Source: Motilimonas eburnea (GTDB taxonomy: Bacteria; Pseudomonadota; Gammaproteobacteria; Enterobacterales; CBDFNC01). From it: a DNA stretch of 35,127 nucleotides. Positions 25,167 to 35,127 of this stretch are shown in pieces (position 1 is the first letter of the stretch; each line of letters begins with the position of its first letter). Under the pieces are notes generated by a model. It saw nothing but the letters and a program-made list of their open reading frames with translations. It ran no database searches and was not told the DNA's origin. The DNA lies in NCBI RefSeq assembly GCF_021295345.1, contig NZ_JAIMJB010000004.1:149340-184466 (forward strand), given 5' to 3'. The translations under genes were made by a program, and so were the position numbers.

Positions 25167-27660
25167 GTTTGGGCAAAAGGGCCTGATAATGCAAAGCTTG
25201 GTTACGCCCGTTGGCTTTAGCTTGATAGAGAGCTAAATCCGCTTGTTCAATTAATTGCTCGCATTCAAGTTGCGGCGCTGGGGTTAGCGTAGCCACACCT
25301 AAACTCACGGTGATATGCTTGGCGACGTTTGAATGTTGATGTGGAATGTTTCTTTGGGCCACCGCATCACAAATCACTTGCGCAATATAGAGCGCGCCTT
25401 GGGCATCGGTATCCGGTAATAAAATAGCAAATTCTTCACCGCCGTAGCGTGCCACCCAATCTGTGGTGCGCTTGGATGTTTTCGCTAAGGTATCGGCGAC
25501 CAGACGTAAGGCGTCGTCTCCTTGCTGATGACCATAATTATCATTGTAGGGTTTAAAGTAATCTATATCTAACAAAATCATTGACATAGACTGCTCTTGA
25601 TTGATACTGCTACGCCAGTAGTAACGTAACCTCTCATCAAAGCTGCGTCGATTCGCTATCTGAGTCAAGCCATCAATAAAGCTTAACTCTTCTAGCTTAC
25701 CAATGGCTGTCGCCAGTTGTTGCTCGGTCTCTTTTCTGTCTGTGATGTCATGGGTCAACATCAGAATAGCGGGGACACTCGTTGACGAAAAACGAAACGG
25801 GCTTTTGACGACCTCTAGCCACTTTTGCTGGCCATTGGCTAAAAACACTAACTCTTCATATTTCACATGCTCATTTTGGGCAAAAATGTCTTGATGCTGG
25901 CGTTTATTCCAATCCACCTTGTCCGCAGGCAACATATCGGCTACCGGCTGGTCTAAGATTTGCTCAATGGTTTTTTGCACCACAGATGCCGCAAAAGCGG
26001 GGTTTGCGCTCAAACATATCCCCCCTTGATCGACAACGGCAACCGGATCAGGGTGATTCACAAACAGGTTTTGCAAACTTTGCTTAAGGTATTGCTGCTT
26101 CTCTTGCTCACACTCGGCGCGGCTAATGACCTGGGATTGGTCAAGCACAACCAATAAGGCATAAACCTGATCTTGTTCATTACGCATGGGATACACAACC
26201 ACATCGTCGCCCTGCTGCATTTGTCCTAGCCAAGCTTGAGATTCAAGGGGCCGTTGACGTGCCAGTTCGACTTTAGATAAGACGTCTTTATCGCGCTTAC
26301 CAATCACATCTTCGGCCTTTAACCCCACCAAATTAGCCCAGGGTGCATTACAACTTAACATCACCCCTTGTTTATCTTTGATACATGCAGGGCTCGTGAT
26401 CGCGGCCAATACATCCCTTAGCAATGCTTGCTGCTGTGGCAATGGCCTAAAGTCAGGTTGAGCTGTGAGTCGACAGAGTTGGCATAACCACACTTGACGA
26501 CTACCACGGGATATCACTTTGCCGTTGAGGGTAAAAAAGTGCCATTGCTGCGTTTGGCTTTGTAAACCCAGCTGCTGATTAACTATCATACCTTCCGTCA
26601 AGCTCGCATTGACGAGGTTGACCAAAGGTTGCAGCCAACTCGGCGTGGGGGTTTTGAATTGGCTATCAGGGCCACACAAACCGAGTTCATGCGCTATCTG
26701 ATTAGCATTAATCAAATATTTACCATCTAGGCTAAGGATCAAAGTGGCAAAGGGAATATCATTAATGTAGTAGCTATCTTTACGCCTCAAACGTTTCACG
26801 CCGCGCCAAATAAACAACACAAAAGCAATGGCGACGATGGCGGGTAACAATAACCACCACCATAAACCAGATAGAGACAACCAAGTTAGGTTTATCTTTT
26901 GTAACTCCGACGAGCTGATCAGGTTGGCTCCCCAACTGATCCAGTCAATCAGTTCCCCCTGTAAAGGGGCAACGTGAGCCATAATATCCAGCTCAATCAA
27001 GGTATAAGAGTGTAAAAACAAGGTCAGGAAGTCATCACTTTGCCCGCCACCTGTGTCTAAGCTAAGGGAGGTAATGGCATCCACCTCCCCCGTTAGCAAA
27101 GCAAAGGCCAGTGACCAAATTGACTGGTAGGGGCGAGCCTTAAAAGTGATACGTTGAGCGATATTGTCAGGCAAAAAGCCTTTATCCTGAAGGTAGCCTA
27201 ACTGCACCGAATGGCGTTTATCCTGTAACGCGAGGCTGACTTTATTTTGCTGCTCTGGTAGATAAAAAAGTTTAACTTTTAGCCCGACTAAAGGAATGGC
27301 CACGTGGGCAGGTGCGCTTAATTCGCTAGAAAGCCGAACATAAATATTTCTATTATCAGTTTCCACCACTTGGGACAAAGGCAGCATATTAACCTGGATC
27401 CCCGTGTGCTCCTGCCATCGCTGCCAATAATCGGTTAACACCCCCATTACTAGGTCATCTTGGTTAAATCCCAAGTATTCATGCTTGTCAGCCACAATAA
27501 TATTAACGAGTTGCGGTTTTTCGGTATCGAGCAGTAAGGTATTCGCGCTGACGTTAAATATGCAAATCAACGCCAGCGGCAGCCCACACCCTAGTAGACA
27601 GCGCTTAAGTTGATAGAGGAAACAACCAAGGCGACGCAATAATTTTATGACTATAAGCAT
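25162..27660 (-). CDS. Diguanylate cyclase with solute-binding sensor and PAS domains
   Basis: Predicted c-di-GMP synthase of 832 residues in the inner membrane. An N-terminal hydrophobic segment is followed by a periplasmic SBP_bac_3-like region about 40-250 (LVMGVLTDYWQRWQEHTGIQVNMLP is typical), then a membrane helix about 265-290. Two or three PAS-like domains follow (PFATLILSLDGKYLINAN; SPACIKDKQGVMLSCNAPWANLVG; PDPVAVVDQGGICLSANPAF). The GGDEF domain at the C-terminus has DGLTQIANRR, DIDYFKPYND and RYGGEEF near 740, so the active site is the accepted GGEEF form. RTTD five residues before it keeps the RxxD inhibitory site. No EAL domain follows. The start could be ATG 27660 or GTG 27666; neither has a strong Shine-Dalgarno. 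The ligand is unknown. Confidence 0.9.
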   Translation of the reverse strand: MLIVIKLLRRLGCFLYQLKRCLLGCGLPLALICIFNVSANTLLLDTEKPQLVNIIVADKHEYLGFNQDDLVMGVLTDYWQRWQEHTGIQVNMLPLSQVVETDNRNIYVRLSSELSAPAHVAIPLVGLKVKLFYLPEQQNKVSLALQDKRHSVQLGYLQDKGFLPDNIAQRITFKARPYQSIWSLAFALLTGEVDAITSLSLDTGGGQSDDFLTLFLHSYTLIELDIMAHVAPLQGELIDWISWGANLISSSELQKINLTWLSLSGLWWWLLLPAIVAIAFVLFIWRGVKRLRRKDSYYINDIPFATLILSLDGKYLINANQIAHELGLCGPDSQFKTPTPSWLQPLVNLVNASLTEGMIVNQQLGLQSQTQQWHFFTLNGKVISRGSRQVWLCQLCRLTAQPDFRPLPQQQALLRDVLAAITSPACIKDKQGVMLSCNAPWANLVGLKAEDVIGKRDKDVLSKVELARQRPLESQAWLGQMQQGDDVVVYPMRNEQDQVYALLVVLDQSQVISRAECEQEKQQYLKQSLQNLFVNHPDPVAVVDQGGICLSANPAFAASVVQKTIEQILDQPVADMLPADKVDWNKRQHQDIFAQNEHVKYEELVFLANGQQKWLEVVKSPFRFSSTSVPAILMLTHDITDRKETEQQLATAIGKLEELSFIDGLTQIANRRSFDERLRYYWRSSINQEQSMSMILLDIDYFKPYNDNYGHQQGDDALRLVADTLAKTSKRTTDWVARYGGEEFAILLPDTDAQGALYIAQVICDAVAQRNIPHQHSNVAKHITVSLGVATLTPAPQLECEQLIEQADLALYQAKANGRNQALHYQALLPKQ

Positions 27661-27826
27661 GACCACTGGTTACACCAAATTAGCTAGGATTCACAATCAA
27701 GATACAAAGCAAACATGGCACAAAGCCATATTATATTGCCTTGTTATATTATGTATGAGTCTGATTAATTAACCAATATTTCGCAATTTGGGATCAGAAA
27801 GTTCCACCATAGCTCACAAATACCGT

Positions 27827-28756
27827 CTAAGAATTAAAGACATATGGATTAGTCGTTTGCGCACCCTGACCGCCACTGGCCGCTAAACCTTGGGCTACAC
27901 TGATAAGCCCTTGCCAGCGGTCTTCACACCAAGCTGGCGCAATCAAGGTGGGCTTGCGCGCGGTAGCCGATACTCGATGAAACACGACCTCAGCGGGCGT
28001 ACGCTGGATCATCATCACCGCGGCATCGACGTATTGCTCCAGCGTCAGCGCGGTTATTTTCCCCGCTTGGTAAGCCTTGGCTAAGGTTGAGCCCTGCACT
28101 ATATGTAAGGGATGCAGCTTAATGCCATCCACGCCTAACGCCACCACGGCATCTAGGGTATTTTGGTAGTCTTGCCACGTTTCTCCGGGTAACCCCACGA
28201 TTAAATGGGTACACACCTTAATGCCAAGCGCTCTGGCTTTTAGGCAAACCGTTTCATACTCGGCCCAGCCATGGCCGCGGTTGATACGCTTTAAGGTTTT
28301 GTCATTACTGGTTTGCAAGCCGAGCTCAAGCCAAATTTCAAAACCCTGCTGCTGATAGCCAGATAAAAGTTCAAGTACGGCATCAGACACGCAATCGGGA
28401 CGCGTACCCACACACAACCCTACTATGTTGCGATAGGTTAATGCTTCTTGATAAAGGCGGTCTAACGTCATCACCTCGCCATAGGTGCTGGTATAAGCTT
28501 GAAAATAAGCCAAATATTTATCGCTCTTGCCTGCGAGCTCTTGGGCTTTAACATTGAGCTGCTCAGCAATCGGGGCGGCGGCGATTTGCTCATCAGCAAA
28601 CGACGCCACGTTACAAAAGGTACAGCCCCCTTTGCCTAAGGTGCCATCTCGATTGGGGCAGGTAAAATTGGCATGTATGGTTAGCTTTCTGACCGCTTCA
28701 CCGTAACGAGATTTTAGATCTTGACCTAAGGTATTTACCCAGTGATGTAATTGCAT
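27827..28756 (-). CDS. yhcC: Radical SAM protein YhcC (TIGR01212 family)
   Basis: A 309-residue radical SAM protein; its biological substrate is not something I can state. The iron-sulfur motif lies in TCPNRDGTLGKGGCTFC near residues 32-48. VGTRPDCV, ELGLQTSNDKTLKRINRGH, HLIVGLPGETWQDY and GIKLHPLHIVQGS follow the E. coli YhcC pattern closely. The frame is open 9 codons upstream, but the ATG at 28756 gives the family start MQLHHWVNTLGQDL and has GGGG 6 bases ahead. It is divergent from gltB, as in the E. coli arcB-yhcC-gltBD neighbourhood. Confidence 0.93.
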   Translation of the reverse strand: MQLHHWVNTLGQDLKSRYGEAVRKLTIHANFTCPNRDGTLGKGGCTFCNVASFADEQIAAAPIAEQLNVKAQELAGKSDKYLAYFQAYTSTYGEVMTLDRLYQEALTYRNIVGLCVGTRPDCVSDAVLELLSGYQQQGFEIWLELGLQTSNDKTLKRINRGHGWAEYETVCLKARALGIKVCTHLIVGLPGETWQDYQNTLDAVVALGVDGIKLHPLHIVQGSTLAKAYQAGKITALTLEQYVDAAVMMIQRTPAEVVFHRVSATARKPTLIAPAWCEDRWQGLISVAQGLAASGGQGAQTTNPYVFNS

Positions 28757-29138
28757 ACCGCCCCCCAAAATTGAAGCCGACATGCTAAAACAAGGCCATG
28801 CTAACTAACCCTAAGCCAAATCAAACTTAGGCAACCTTGGGCAAAAAAACTTTTTTAACACTTGGTTAAACTTTTTGTGCAAAAAACAACCTAAACTTAG
28901 GCTGTAATCACCACACTAATTTCAGGATACGGAGCTAACCACTGATGTAAAACTGATAATTAGCTGAAAGTGATAAATAAAAGCAAATGTTACCAAAGTT
29001 GGTAAAATGTAAACAGAATTTGACTCCAGTCAATTTTCTGGTTAGTTTCTCGCCAACTTTAAGTGTATGTATCATTGCCAGGTACCCTAGCAACAAACCA
29101 TTATTACTAAGCAGGCAATGATGTAATGGAGCAAACTT
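28757..29138. promoter_or_regulatory. Divergent yhcC / gltB control region
   Basis: This 382-bp gap holds no convincing gene. Seen in it: CCTAAG/CTTAGG arms at 28810-28831, and CCTAA-ac-TTAGG at 28890-28901. TTACCAA-ag-TTGGTAA, a perfect 7-bp palindrome, is at 28990-29005. A gltB promoter candidate follows, with -35 TTGACT at 29020-29025, a 17-bp spacer and -10 TAGTTT at 29043-29048. The -35 lies inside another palindrome, TTGACT-cc-AGTCAA. In the leader, ATCATTGCC (29071-29079) pairs with GGCAATGAT (29114-29122) just before the GGAG ribosome site at 29128-29131. Which regulators bind is not readable; Lrp governs gltBD in E. coli but no Lrp consensus stands out. Confidence 0.6.
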
Positions 29139-32100
29139 ATGTCTCTTTATCATCCCTCATTTGAACGCGATAACTGTGGCTTTGGCCTGATCGCCCATAC
29201 CCAAGGTGAAGCCAGTCATAAACTGGTGCGCGTGGCCATATCCGCACTTGATCGCATGAAACATCGCGGTGGTATATCTGCCGATGGCAAAACCGGTGAT
29301 GGCTGTGGCCTGTTAATGCAAAAGCCAGATAGCTTTTTTCGCGCCATTGCCAAGGAAAACGATTGGCATCTAGGCCGCAATTACGCGGTCGGCACCTTGT
29401 TTTTAAGCCAAGATGAAGCCCAAGCCACTCAAGCCAAGCAAATCATTAGTGAAGAATTGGCCCGCGAAACCTTAACCTTAGTCGGTTGGCGTGAGGTGCC
29501 CGTTGATCTTGATGTATTAGGCGAGATAGCCCGCGCCAGCGTGCCCAACATCCAACAAATCTTTATTAATGCCCCCACAGGTTGGCGCGCATCGGATTTA
29601 CAGCGCCGCCTTTATTTAGTGCGCCGACGCATTGAAAAGCGCATCGATAACGATGACGTTTGCTATATCGCCAGTCTTTCAAATCAGGTGGTGATCTATA
29701 AGGGCTTGGTCATGCCAGAGGATCTCCCTACTTTTTACCTAGATCTAGCTGATATTCGCATGGAAAGCAGCATTTGCTTATTCCACCAGCGTTTTTCGAC
29801 CAATACTTCGCCGCGTTGGCCGCTAGCACAACCGTTTCGTTTACTGGCCCACAACGGCGAAATCAATACCATAGAAGGTAACCGCCAATGGGCTAAGGCG
29901 CGCTCTTATAAATTTAGCTCGCCCTTGTTGCCTGATATGCAAGAAGCCGCGCCGTTTGTGAACACTTCAGGCTCGGATTCATCGTCTCTCGATAATATGG
30001 TGGAATTGTTCCTTGCTGGTGGTATGGATTTGTTTCGCGCGTTTCGTTTGGTGGTGCCACCTGCATGGCAAAAGCACCCGTCGATGGATGACGATCTTAA
30101 AGCCTTTTACGACTTTAACTCCATGCACATGGAGCCTTGGGATGGCCCTGCGGGCATCGTGATGACAGATGGTCGTTTTGCCGGTTGTGGACTTGATCGC
30201 AATGGTTTACGTCCTGCTCGGTATGTGATCACCAAGGACAACTTTATTACCTTGGCTTCTGAGGTCGGGATTTGGGATTATCAACCCGATGAAGTGTTAG
30301 AAAAAGGCCGCGTTGGCCCGGGTGAGCTGTTTGTCATCGACACCAAGACCGGCAAGCTTTGGACCTCTTTTGCCATCGACCAAGATCTTAAATGCCGCCA
30401 TCCTTATCGCCAGTGGCTAAAGGAAAACAGTCAGCGCTTAGTTCCGTTTAAGCAAATCGCCGATAATCAAATTGGCGCCCGCGAAATGGACGAACTAACC
30501 CTAAAAAGCTATCACAAAAGTTTTGCCTATTCGGCGGAAGAAATTGAGCAAGTGATCCGCGTGCTAGGTGAAATCGGCCAAGAAGCGACCGGCTCGATGG
30601 GCGATGACACGCCAATGGCGGTATTATCCCAGCGCCCGCGCAGCCTTTATGATTACTTCAGACAAAAATTTGCTCAGGTCACCAACCCCCCCATTGATCC
30701 CTTGCGAGAAAACCACGTGATGAGCTTGGCGACTTGTATTGGCCAAGAGCAAAACGTGTTTAATGAAACCACGGGCCACGCTAACCGCGTGATGTTTGAC
30801 TCACCTGTCTTGCTTTACAGCGATATTCAGCAGTTGCTCGCGCTCGATCAACAGCATTATCAGCATGGCGAAATTGACATCACCTTTAGCCCAACCGAAG
30901 GTTTAAGCGCTGCTATTGATAGGGTCACTAAACAAGCCGTATCACTAGCGCAAAGTGGCACTGTGCTGCTAGTGTTATCGGATTATCATATCTCACCAGA
31001 GCAGTTGCCGATCCCGGCCGCCATGGCCCTAGGCGCGGTGCAGCAAGCGTTAGTGAATAATAACTTACGCTGTGACACTAACATCATACTAAAAACCGCC
31101 AGCTGCCGTGATCCGCACCAATTTGCCGTGTTGCTCGGCTTTGGCGCCACCGCCATTTACCCGTATTTAGCTTACGAAACCTTGGCCAAGTTAGTCGACA
31201 GTGGCACCTTAAATTTGAGTCTGCGCGACGCCCTTGAGAATTATCGCAACGGCATCAACAAGGGCTTATACAAGATCATGTCGAAAATGGGCATCTCGAC
31301 CGTGGCCAGCTATCGCTGCTCACACCTGTTTGAAGCCATAGGTATCGACCAAGAAGTGATAGAGCGCTGCTTCAAGGGCGTGAGCTCGCGGATTGCCGGC
31401 GCTGGATTTATCGATTTTGAGCAAGATGCGTTGAGGCTCAACAAACTCGCCTATATTCATCGCAAGCCGCTGGAGCAAGGCGGCCTACTCAAATACGTTC
31501 ACGACGGTGAATACCATGCCTACAACCCTGATGTGGTCAGTAGCCTACAAGTAGCGGTGAAATCAGGTAATTATGCGGATTACCAAGTTTTTGCCAAGCA
31601 TGTCAATGAGCGCCCAGTGTCGAGTCTGCGCGATTTGTTAACCCTAACTGACCAGCATGAACCTATTCCACTTGAGCAAGTGGAAGCCCCAGAGTCCTTG
31701 TATCAACGCTTTGACTCGGCGGCCATGTCCATCGGCGCTTTGGGGCCAGAAGCCCATGAAGCCTTGGCCATTGCCATGAACACCTTAGGCGGTCGCTCAA
31801 ACTCAGGCGAAGGCGGTGAAGATCCGGCGCGCTTTAGTGATTTGCGCCTGTCTAAAATCAAACAAATTGCTTCGGGTCGTTTTGGCGTGACCCCGCACTA
31901 CCTGATGAATGCCGAGGTGATCCAAATAAAGGTCGCCCAAGGCGCCAAACCCGGTGAAGGCGGTCAACTGCCCGGTCATAAGGTCACCACGCAAATAGCT
32001 AAGTTACGTTATTCAAATCCGGGCGTGGCCTTGATTTCTCCTCCGCCTCACCACGATATTTACTCGATTGAAGATTTAGCTCAGCTGATCTTTGATATTA

Positions 32101-33599
32101 AAGAAGTGAACCCCACTTGCTTAGTGTCGGTGAAACTCGTTTCCGAGCCGGGTGTGGGCACCATTGCGACGGGTGTGGCTAAGGCGTATGCCGACTTGAT
32201 CACCATCTCAGGTTACGATGGCGGCACTGGCGCCAGCCCGCTCACTTCGGTGAAATACGCGGGCAGCCCTTGGGAGCTCGGCTTGGCCGAAACCCATCAA
32301 GCCCTAGTGGAAAATAACCTGCGCCATAAGGTCAGGTTACAAGTCGATGGCGGCCTAAAAACTGGCCTAGACGTGATTAAAGCCGCGATTTTAGGCGCGG
32401 AAAGCTTTGGCTTTGGAACCGGCCCGATGGTGGCGTTAGGTTGTAAATACCTGCGCATTTGTCATCTGAATAACTGCGCGACGGGCGTGGCGACTCAAGA
32501 TGAAAAACTGCGCCGCGATCACTACCACGGCCTACCCGAGATGGCGATGAATTACTTTAAATTTATCACCCAAGAAGCGCGTGAAATCATGGCTTCACTG
32601 GGTGTTAAGCAATTAACCGATCTCATTGGCCGCACCGATTTACTCAGCGTCAAAGCGGGAGAAAGCCAAAAACAAGCCAAGCTCGACCTATCGGCCATTT
32701 TATATGCGCCGCAAAGTAAAGCGGGTCATGCTCTGCATTGCACCCAAGACAATCCGCCGTTTGATAAAGGCGATCTGAACCGTAAGCTGGCCAAACAGCT
32801 TGAGCAGGCCATAGCGAATAAATCAGGCGGGATCTATCGCCATCGCATCCGCAATACCGACCGCTCGGTAGGCGCTTTGGTTTCCGGCATGATAGCCAAA
32901 CAACATGGCAACCAAGGCATGGCGGGCGACCCGATTAAAGTCATGTTCAACGGCACCGCAGGCCAAAGCTTTGGCGTGTGGAACGCCGGCGGCCTTGAGC
33001 TTTATCTCACGGGTGACGCCAACGACTATGTGGGTAAAGGCATGGCAGGCGGTAAGCTGGTAATTAATCCGCATTTGGGCGTGGCCTTTGCGTCCCATCA
33101 AGCTTCTATAATCGGCAACACTTGCTTGTATGGCGCCACTGGCGGTCAGCTATTTGCCGCAGGCTGCGCTGGTGAGCGCTTTGCGGTGCGAAACTCTGGT
33201 GCCCATGCCATCGTTGAGGGCATAGGTGATAACGGCTGTGAGTACATGACCGGAGGCATTGTTACTGTCTTGGGCGAAGTGGGCGTTAACTTTGGCGCAG
33301 GTATGACAGGTGGCTTCGCCTATGTGCTCGATGAAACAGGTGACTTTAACGAGAAGCTTAATGCTGAGCTGGTGGAAGCCATCGAGTTAGACGATTTGGT
33401 GATACACCAAGAGCATCTGCGCGGTTTAATTAACTTACACCTTGAGGAAACAGGCAGCGCCAGAGCCGAGTATATCTTGGCTCATTTCAATGAGTTTTTG
33501 CCTTTATTTAGACTAGTTAAACCTAAATCAGCTGAGCTTTCTTCACTGCTAGGCCATCGCAGCCGTTCAACCGCAGAGCTTAGGGTTGATGCCCAGTAA
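29139..33599 (+). CDS. gltB: Glutamate synthase (NADPH) large subunit
   Basis: A 1486-residue alpha subunit of GOGAT. With GltD it makes two glutamates from glutamine and 2-oxoglutarate, completing ammonium assimilation with glutamine synthetase. Cys13 in ERDNCGFGLIAH becomes the N-terminal nucleophile after removal of a 12-residue propeptide. The glutaminase domain runs to about 430. The central and FMN-binding synthase domains follow, with the 3Fe-4S cysteines at 1102, 1108 and 1113 in CKYLRICHLNNC, the same numbering as in the Azospirillum enzyme. The C-terminal beta-helix domain (GxGxG type, about 1250-1450) has repeated gly-rich turns such as GMTGGFAY. GGAG precedes the ATG by 7 bases. 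gltD begins 9 bp after the stop. Confidence 0.98.
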   Translation: MSLYHPSFERDNCGFGLIAHTQGEASHKLVRVAISALDRMKHRGGISADGKTGDGCGLLMQKPDSFFRAIAKENDWHLGRNYAVGTLFLSQDEAQATQAKQIISEELARETLTLVGWREVPVDLDVLGEIARASVPNIQQIFINAPTGWRASDLQRRLYLVRRRIEKRIDNDDVCYIASLSNQVVIYKGLVMPEDLPTFYLDLADIRMESSICLFHQRFSTNTSPRWPLAQPFRLLAHNGEINTIEGNRQWAKARSYKFSSPLLPDMQEAAPFVNTSGSDSSSLDNMVELFLAGGMDLFRAFRLVVPPAWQKHPSMDDDLKAFYDFNSMHMEPWDGPAGIVMTDGRFAGCGLDRNGLRPARYVITKDNFITLASEVGIWDYQPDEVLEKGRVGPGELFVIDTKTGKLWTSFAIDQDLKCRHPYRQWLKENSQRLVPFKQIADNQIGAREMDELTLKSYHKSFAYSAEEIEQVIRVLGEIGQEATGSMGDDTPMAVLSQRPRSLYDYFRQKFAQVTNPPIDPLRENHVMSLATCIGQEQNVFNETTGHANRVMFDSPVLLYSDIQQLLALDQQHYQHGEIDITFSPTEGLSAAIDRVTKQAVSLAQSGTVLLVLSDYHISPEQLPIPAAMALGAVQQALVNNNLRCDTNIILKTASCRDPHQFAVLLGFGATAIYPYLAYETLAKLVDSGTLNLSLRDALENYRNGINKGLYKIMSKMGISTVASYRCSHLFEAIGIDQEVIERCFKGVSSRIAGAGFIDFEQDALRLNKLAYIHRKPLEQGGLLKYVHDGEYHAYNPDVVSSLQVAVKSGNYADYQVFAKHVNERPVSSLRDLLTLTDQHEPIPLEQVEAPESLYQRFDSAAMSIGALGPEAHEALAIAMNTLGGRSNSGEGGEDPARFSDLRLSKIKQIASGRFGVTPHYLMNAEVIQIKVAQGAKPGEGGQLPGHKVTTQIAKLRYSNPGVALISPPPHHDIYSIEDLAQLIFDIKEVNPTCLVSVKLVSEPGVGTIATGVAKAYADLITISGYDGGTGASPLTSVKYAGSPWELGLAETHQALVENNLRHKVRLQVDGGLKTGLDVIKAAILGAESFGFGTGPMVALGCKYLRICHLNNCATGVATQDEKLRRDHYHGLPEMAMNYFKFITQEAREIMASLGVKQLTDLIGRTDLLSVKAGESQKQAKLDLSAILYAPQSKAGHALHCTQDNPPFDKGDLNRKLAKQLEQAIANKSGGIYRHRIRNTDRSVGALVSGMIAKQHGNQGMAGDPIKVMFNGTAGQSFGVWNAGGLELYLTGDANDYVGKGMAGGKLVINPHLGVAFASHQASIIGNTCLYGATGGQLFAAGCAGERFAVRNSGAHAIVEGIGDNGCEYMTGGIVTVLGEVGVNFGAGMTGGFAYVLDETGDFNEKLNAELVEAIELDDLVIHQEHLRGLINLHLEETGSARAEYILAHFNEFLPLFRLVKPKSAELSSLLGHRSRSTAELRVDAQ

Positions 33600-35024
<1,425 letters not shown>

Positions 35025-35044
35025 TATAACGGTTAAGGCAAGCG

Positions 35045-35122
35045 CAACGGCTTGATTTAGTCGTCAGGTTTAGTGGTCAGATTTAATCATGTCGACCACT
35101 GACTAAGGCCGTAAAGCCGTTG
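35045..35122. repeat. Nested inverted repeats downstream of gltD
   Basis: CAACGGCTT (35045-35053) is the exact complement of AAGCCGTTG (35114-35122), and inside it AGTGGTC (35072-35078) pairs with GACCACT (35094-35100). It begins 21 bp after gltD and runs to the window edge, so it may be part of a terminator region or a repeat whose far side is unseen. Confidence 0.45.
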
Positions 35123-35127
35123 ATCCA

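Noticed and set aside
28935-29153. A 72-residue minus-strand gene in the yhcC-gltB gap
   Set aside because: It covers the gltB promoter, leader hairpin and start codon, has no good ribosome site and no recognisable motif.

Overview
The window looks like chromosome from a gammaproteobacterium close to Shewanella or its Alteromonadales/Aeromonadales relatives. Two gene neighbourhoods known from E. coli and Vibrio are present: rdgC / sbcDC / phoBR, and arcB / yhcC / gltBD. Intergenic DNA carries REP-type palindromes and a small inverted-repeat element of a kind I associate with Shewanella-like genomes. The genus is inferred, not proven. S. oneidensis itself lacks a full-length ArcB, whereas this window encodes one. 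I see no rRNA, tRNA, CRISPR array, prophage or transposase gene.

Layout. 1-300: tandem 113-bp REP units running off the left edge. 333-4276 (minus): a Cache-domain chemoreceptor with a Fur-box-like palindrome upstream, then phoR and phoB with a clear Pho box. 4502-8715 (minus): sbcD-sbcC, overlapping by ATGA. 8928-9839 (plus): rdgC. 9912-11976 (plus): five small, mostly AT-rich genes of unknown function; the last resembles Imm8-type immunity proteins and is followed by a terminator. 12067-13671 (minus): a lipoprotein that fuses an esterase to a GyrI-like ligand-binding domain. 13906-17237 (plus): a solute-binding lipoprotein gene 5 bp from a hybrid histidine kinase gene. 17457-19822 (plus): a Tat-exported PhoX phosphatase with its own Pho box, followed by a TatA paralogue. 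19840-20213: a REP copy and a 268-bp MITE-like element. 20253-23972 (minus): arcB, an alpha/beta hydrolase and an RluF-type pseudouridine synthase, all overlapping. 24181-25104 (plus): folE2. 25162-28756 (minus): a diguanylate cyclase with a solute-binding sensor, and the radical SAM protein YhcC. 29139-35024 (plus): gltB-gltD.

How the genes fit together. PhoR/PhoB sense phosphate limitation. PhoX is a likely PhoB target that releases phosphate outside the cytoplasm, and the adjacent TatA paralogue fits its folded, Tat-dependent export. ArcB (redox), the SBP-coupled hybrid kinase, the diguanylate cyclase and the chemoreceptor make the window rich in signalling. GltBD assimilates ammonium. SbcCD and RdgC act in DNA end processing and recombination.

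The least ordinary parts are the esterase/GyrI fusion, the SBP-kinase pair with a pseudo-receiver, the Pho-box phoX-tatA unit, the small-gene island with an orphan immunity-like gene, and the REP array with compensatory hairpin changes.
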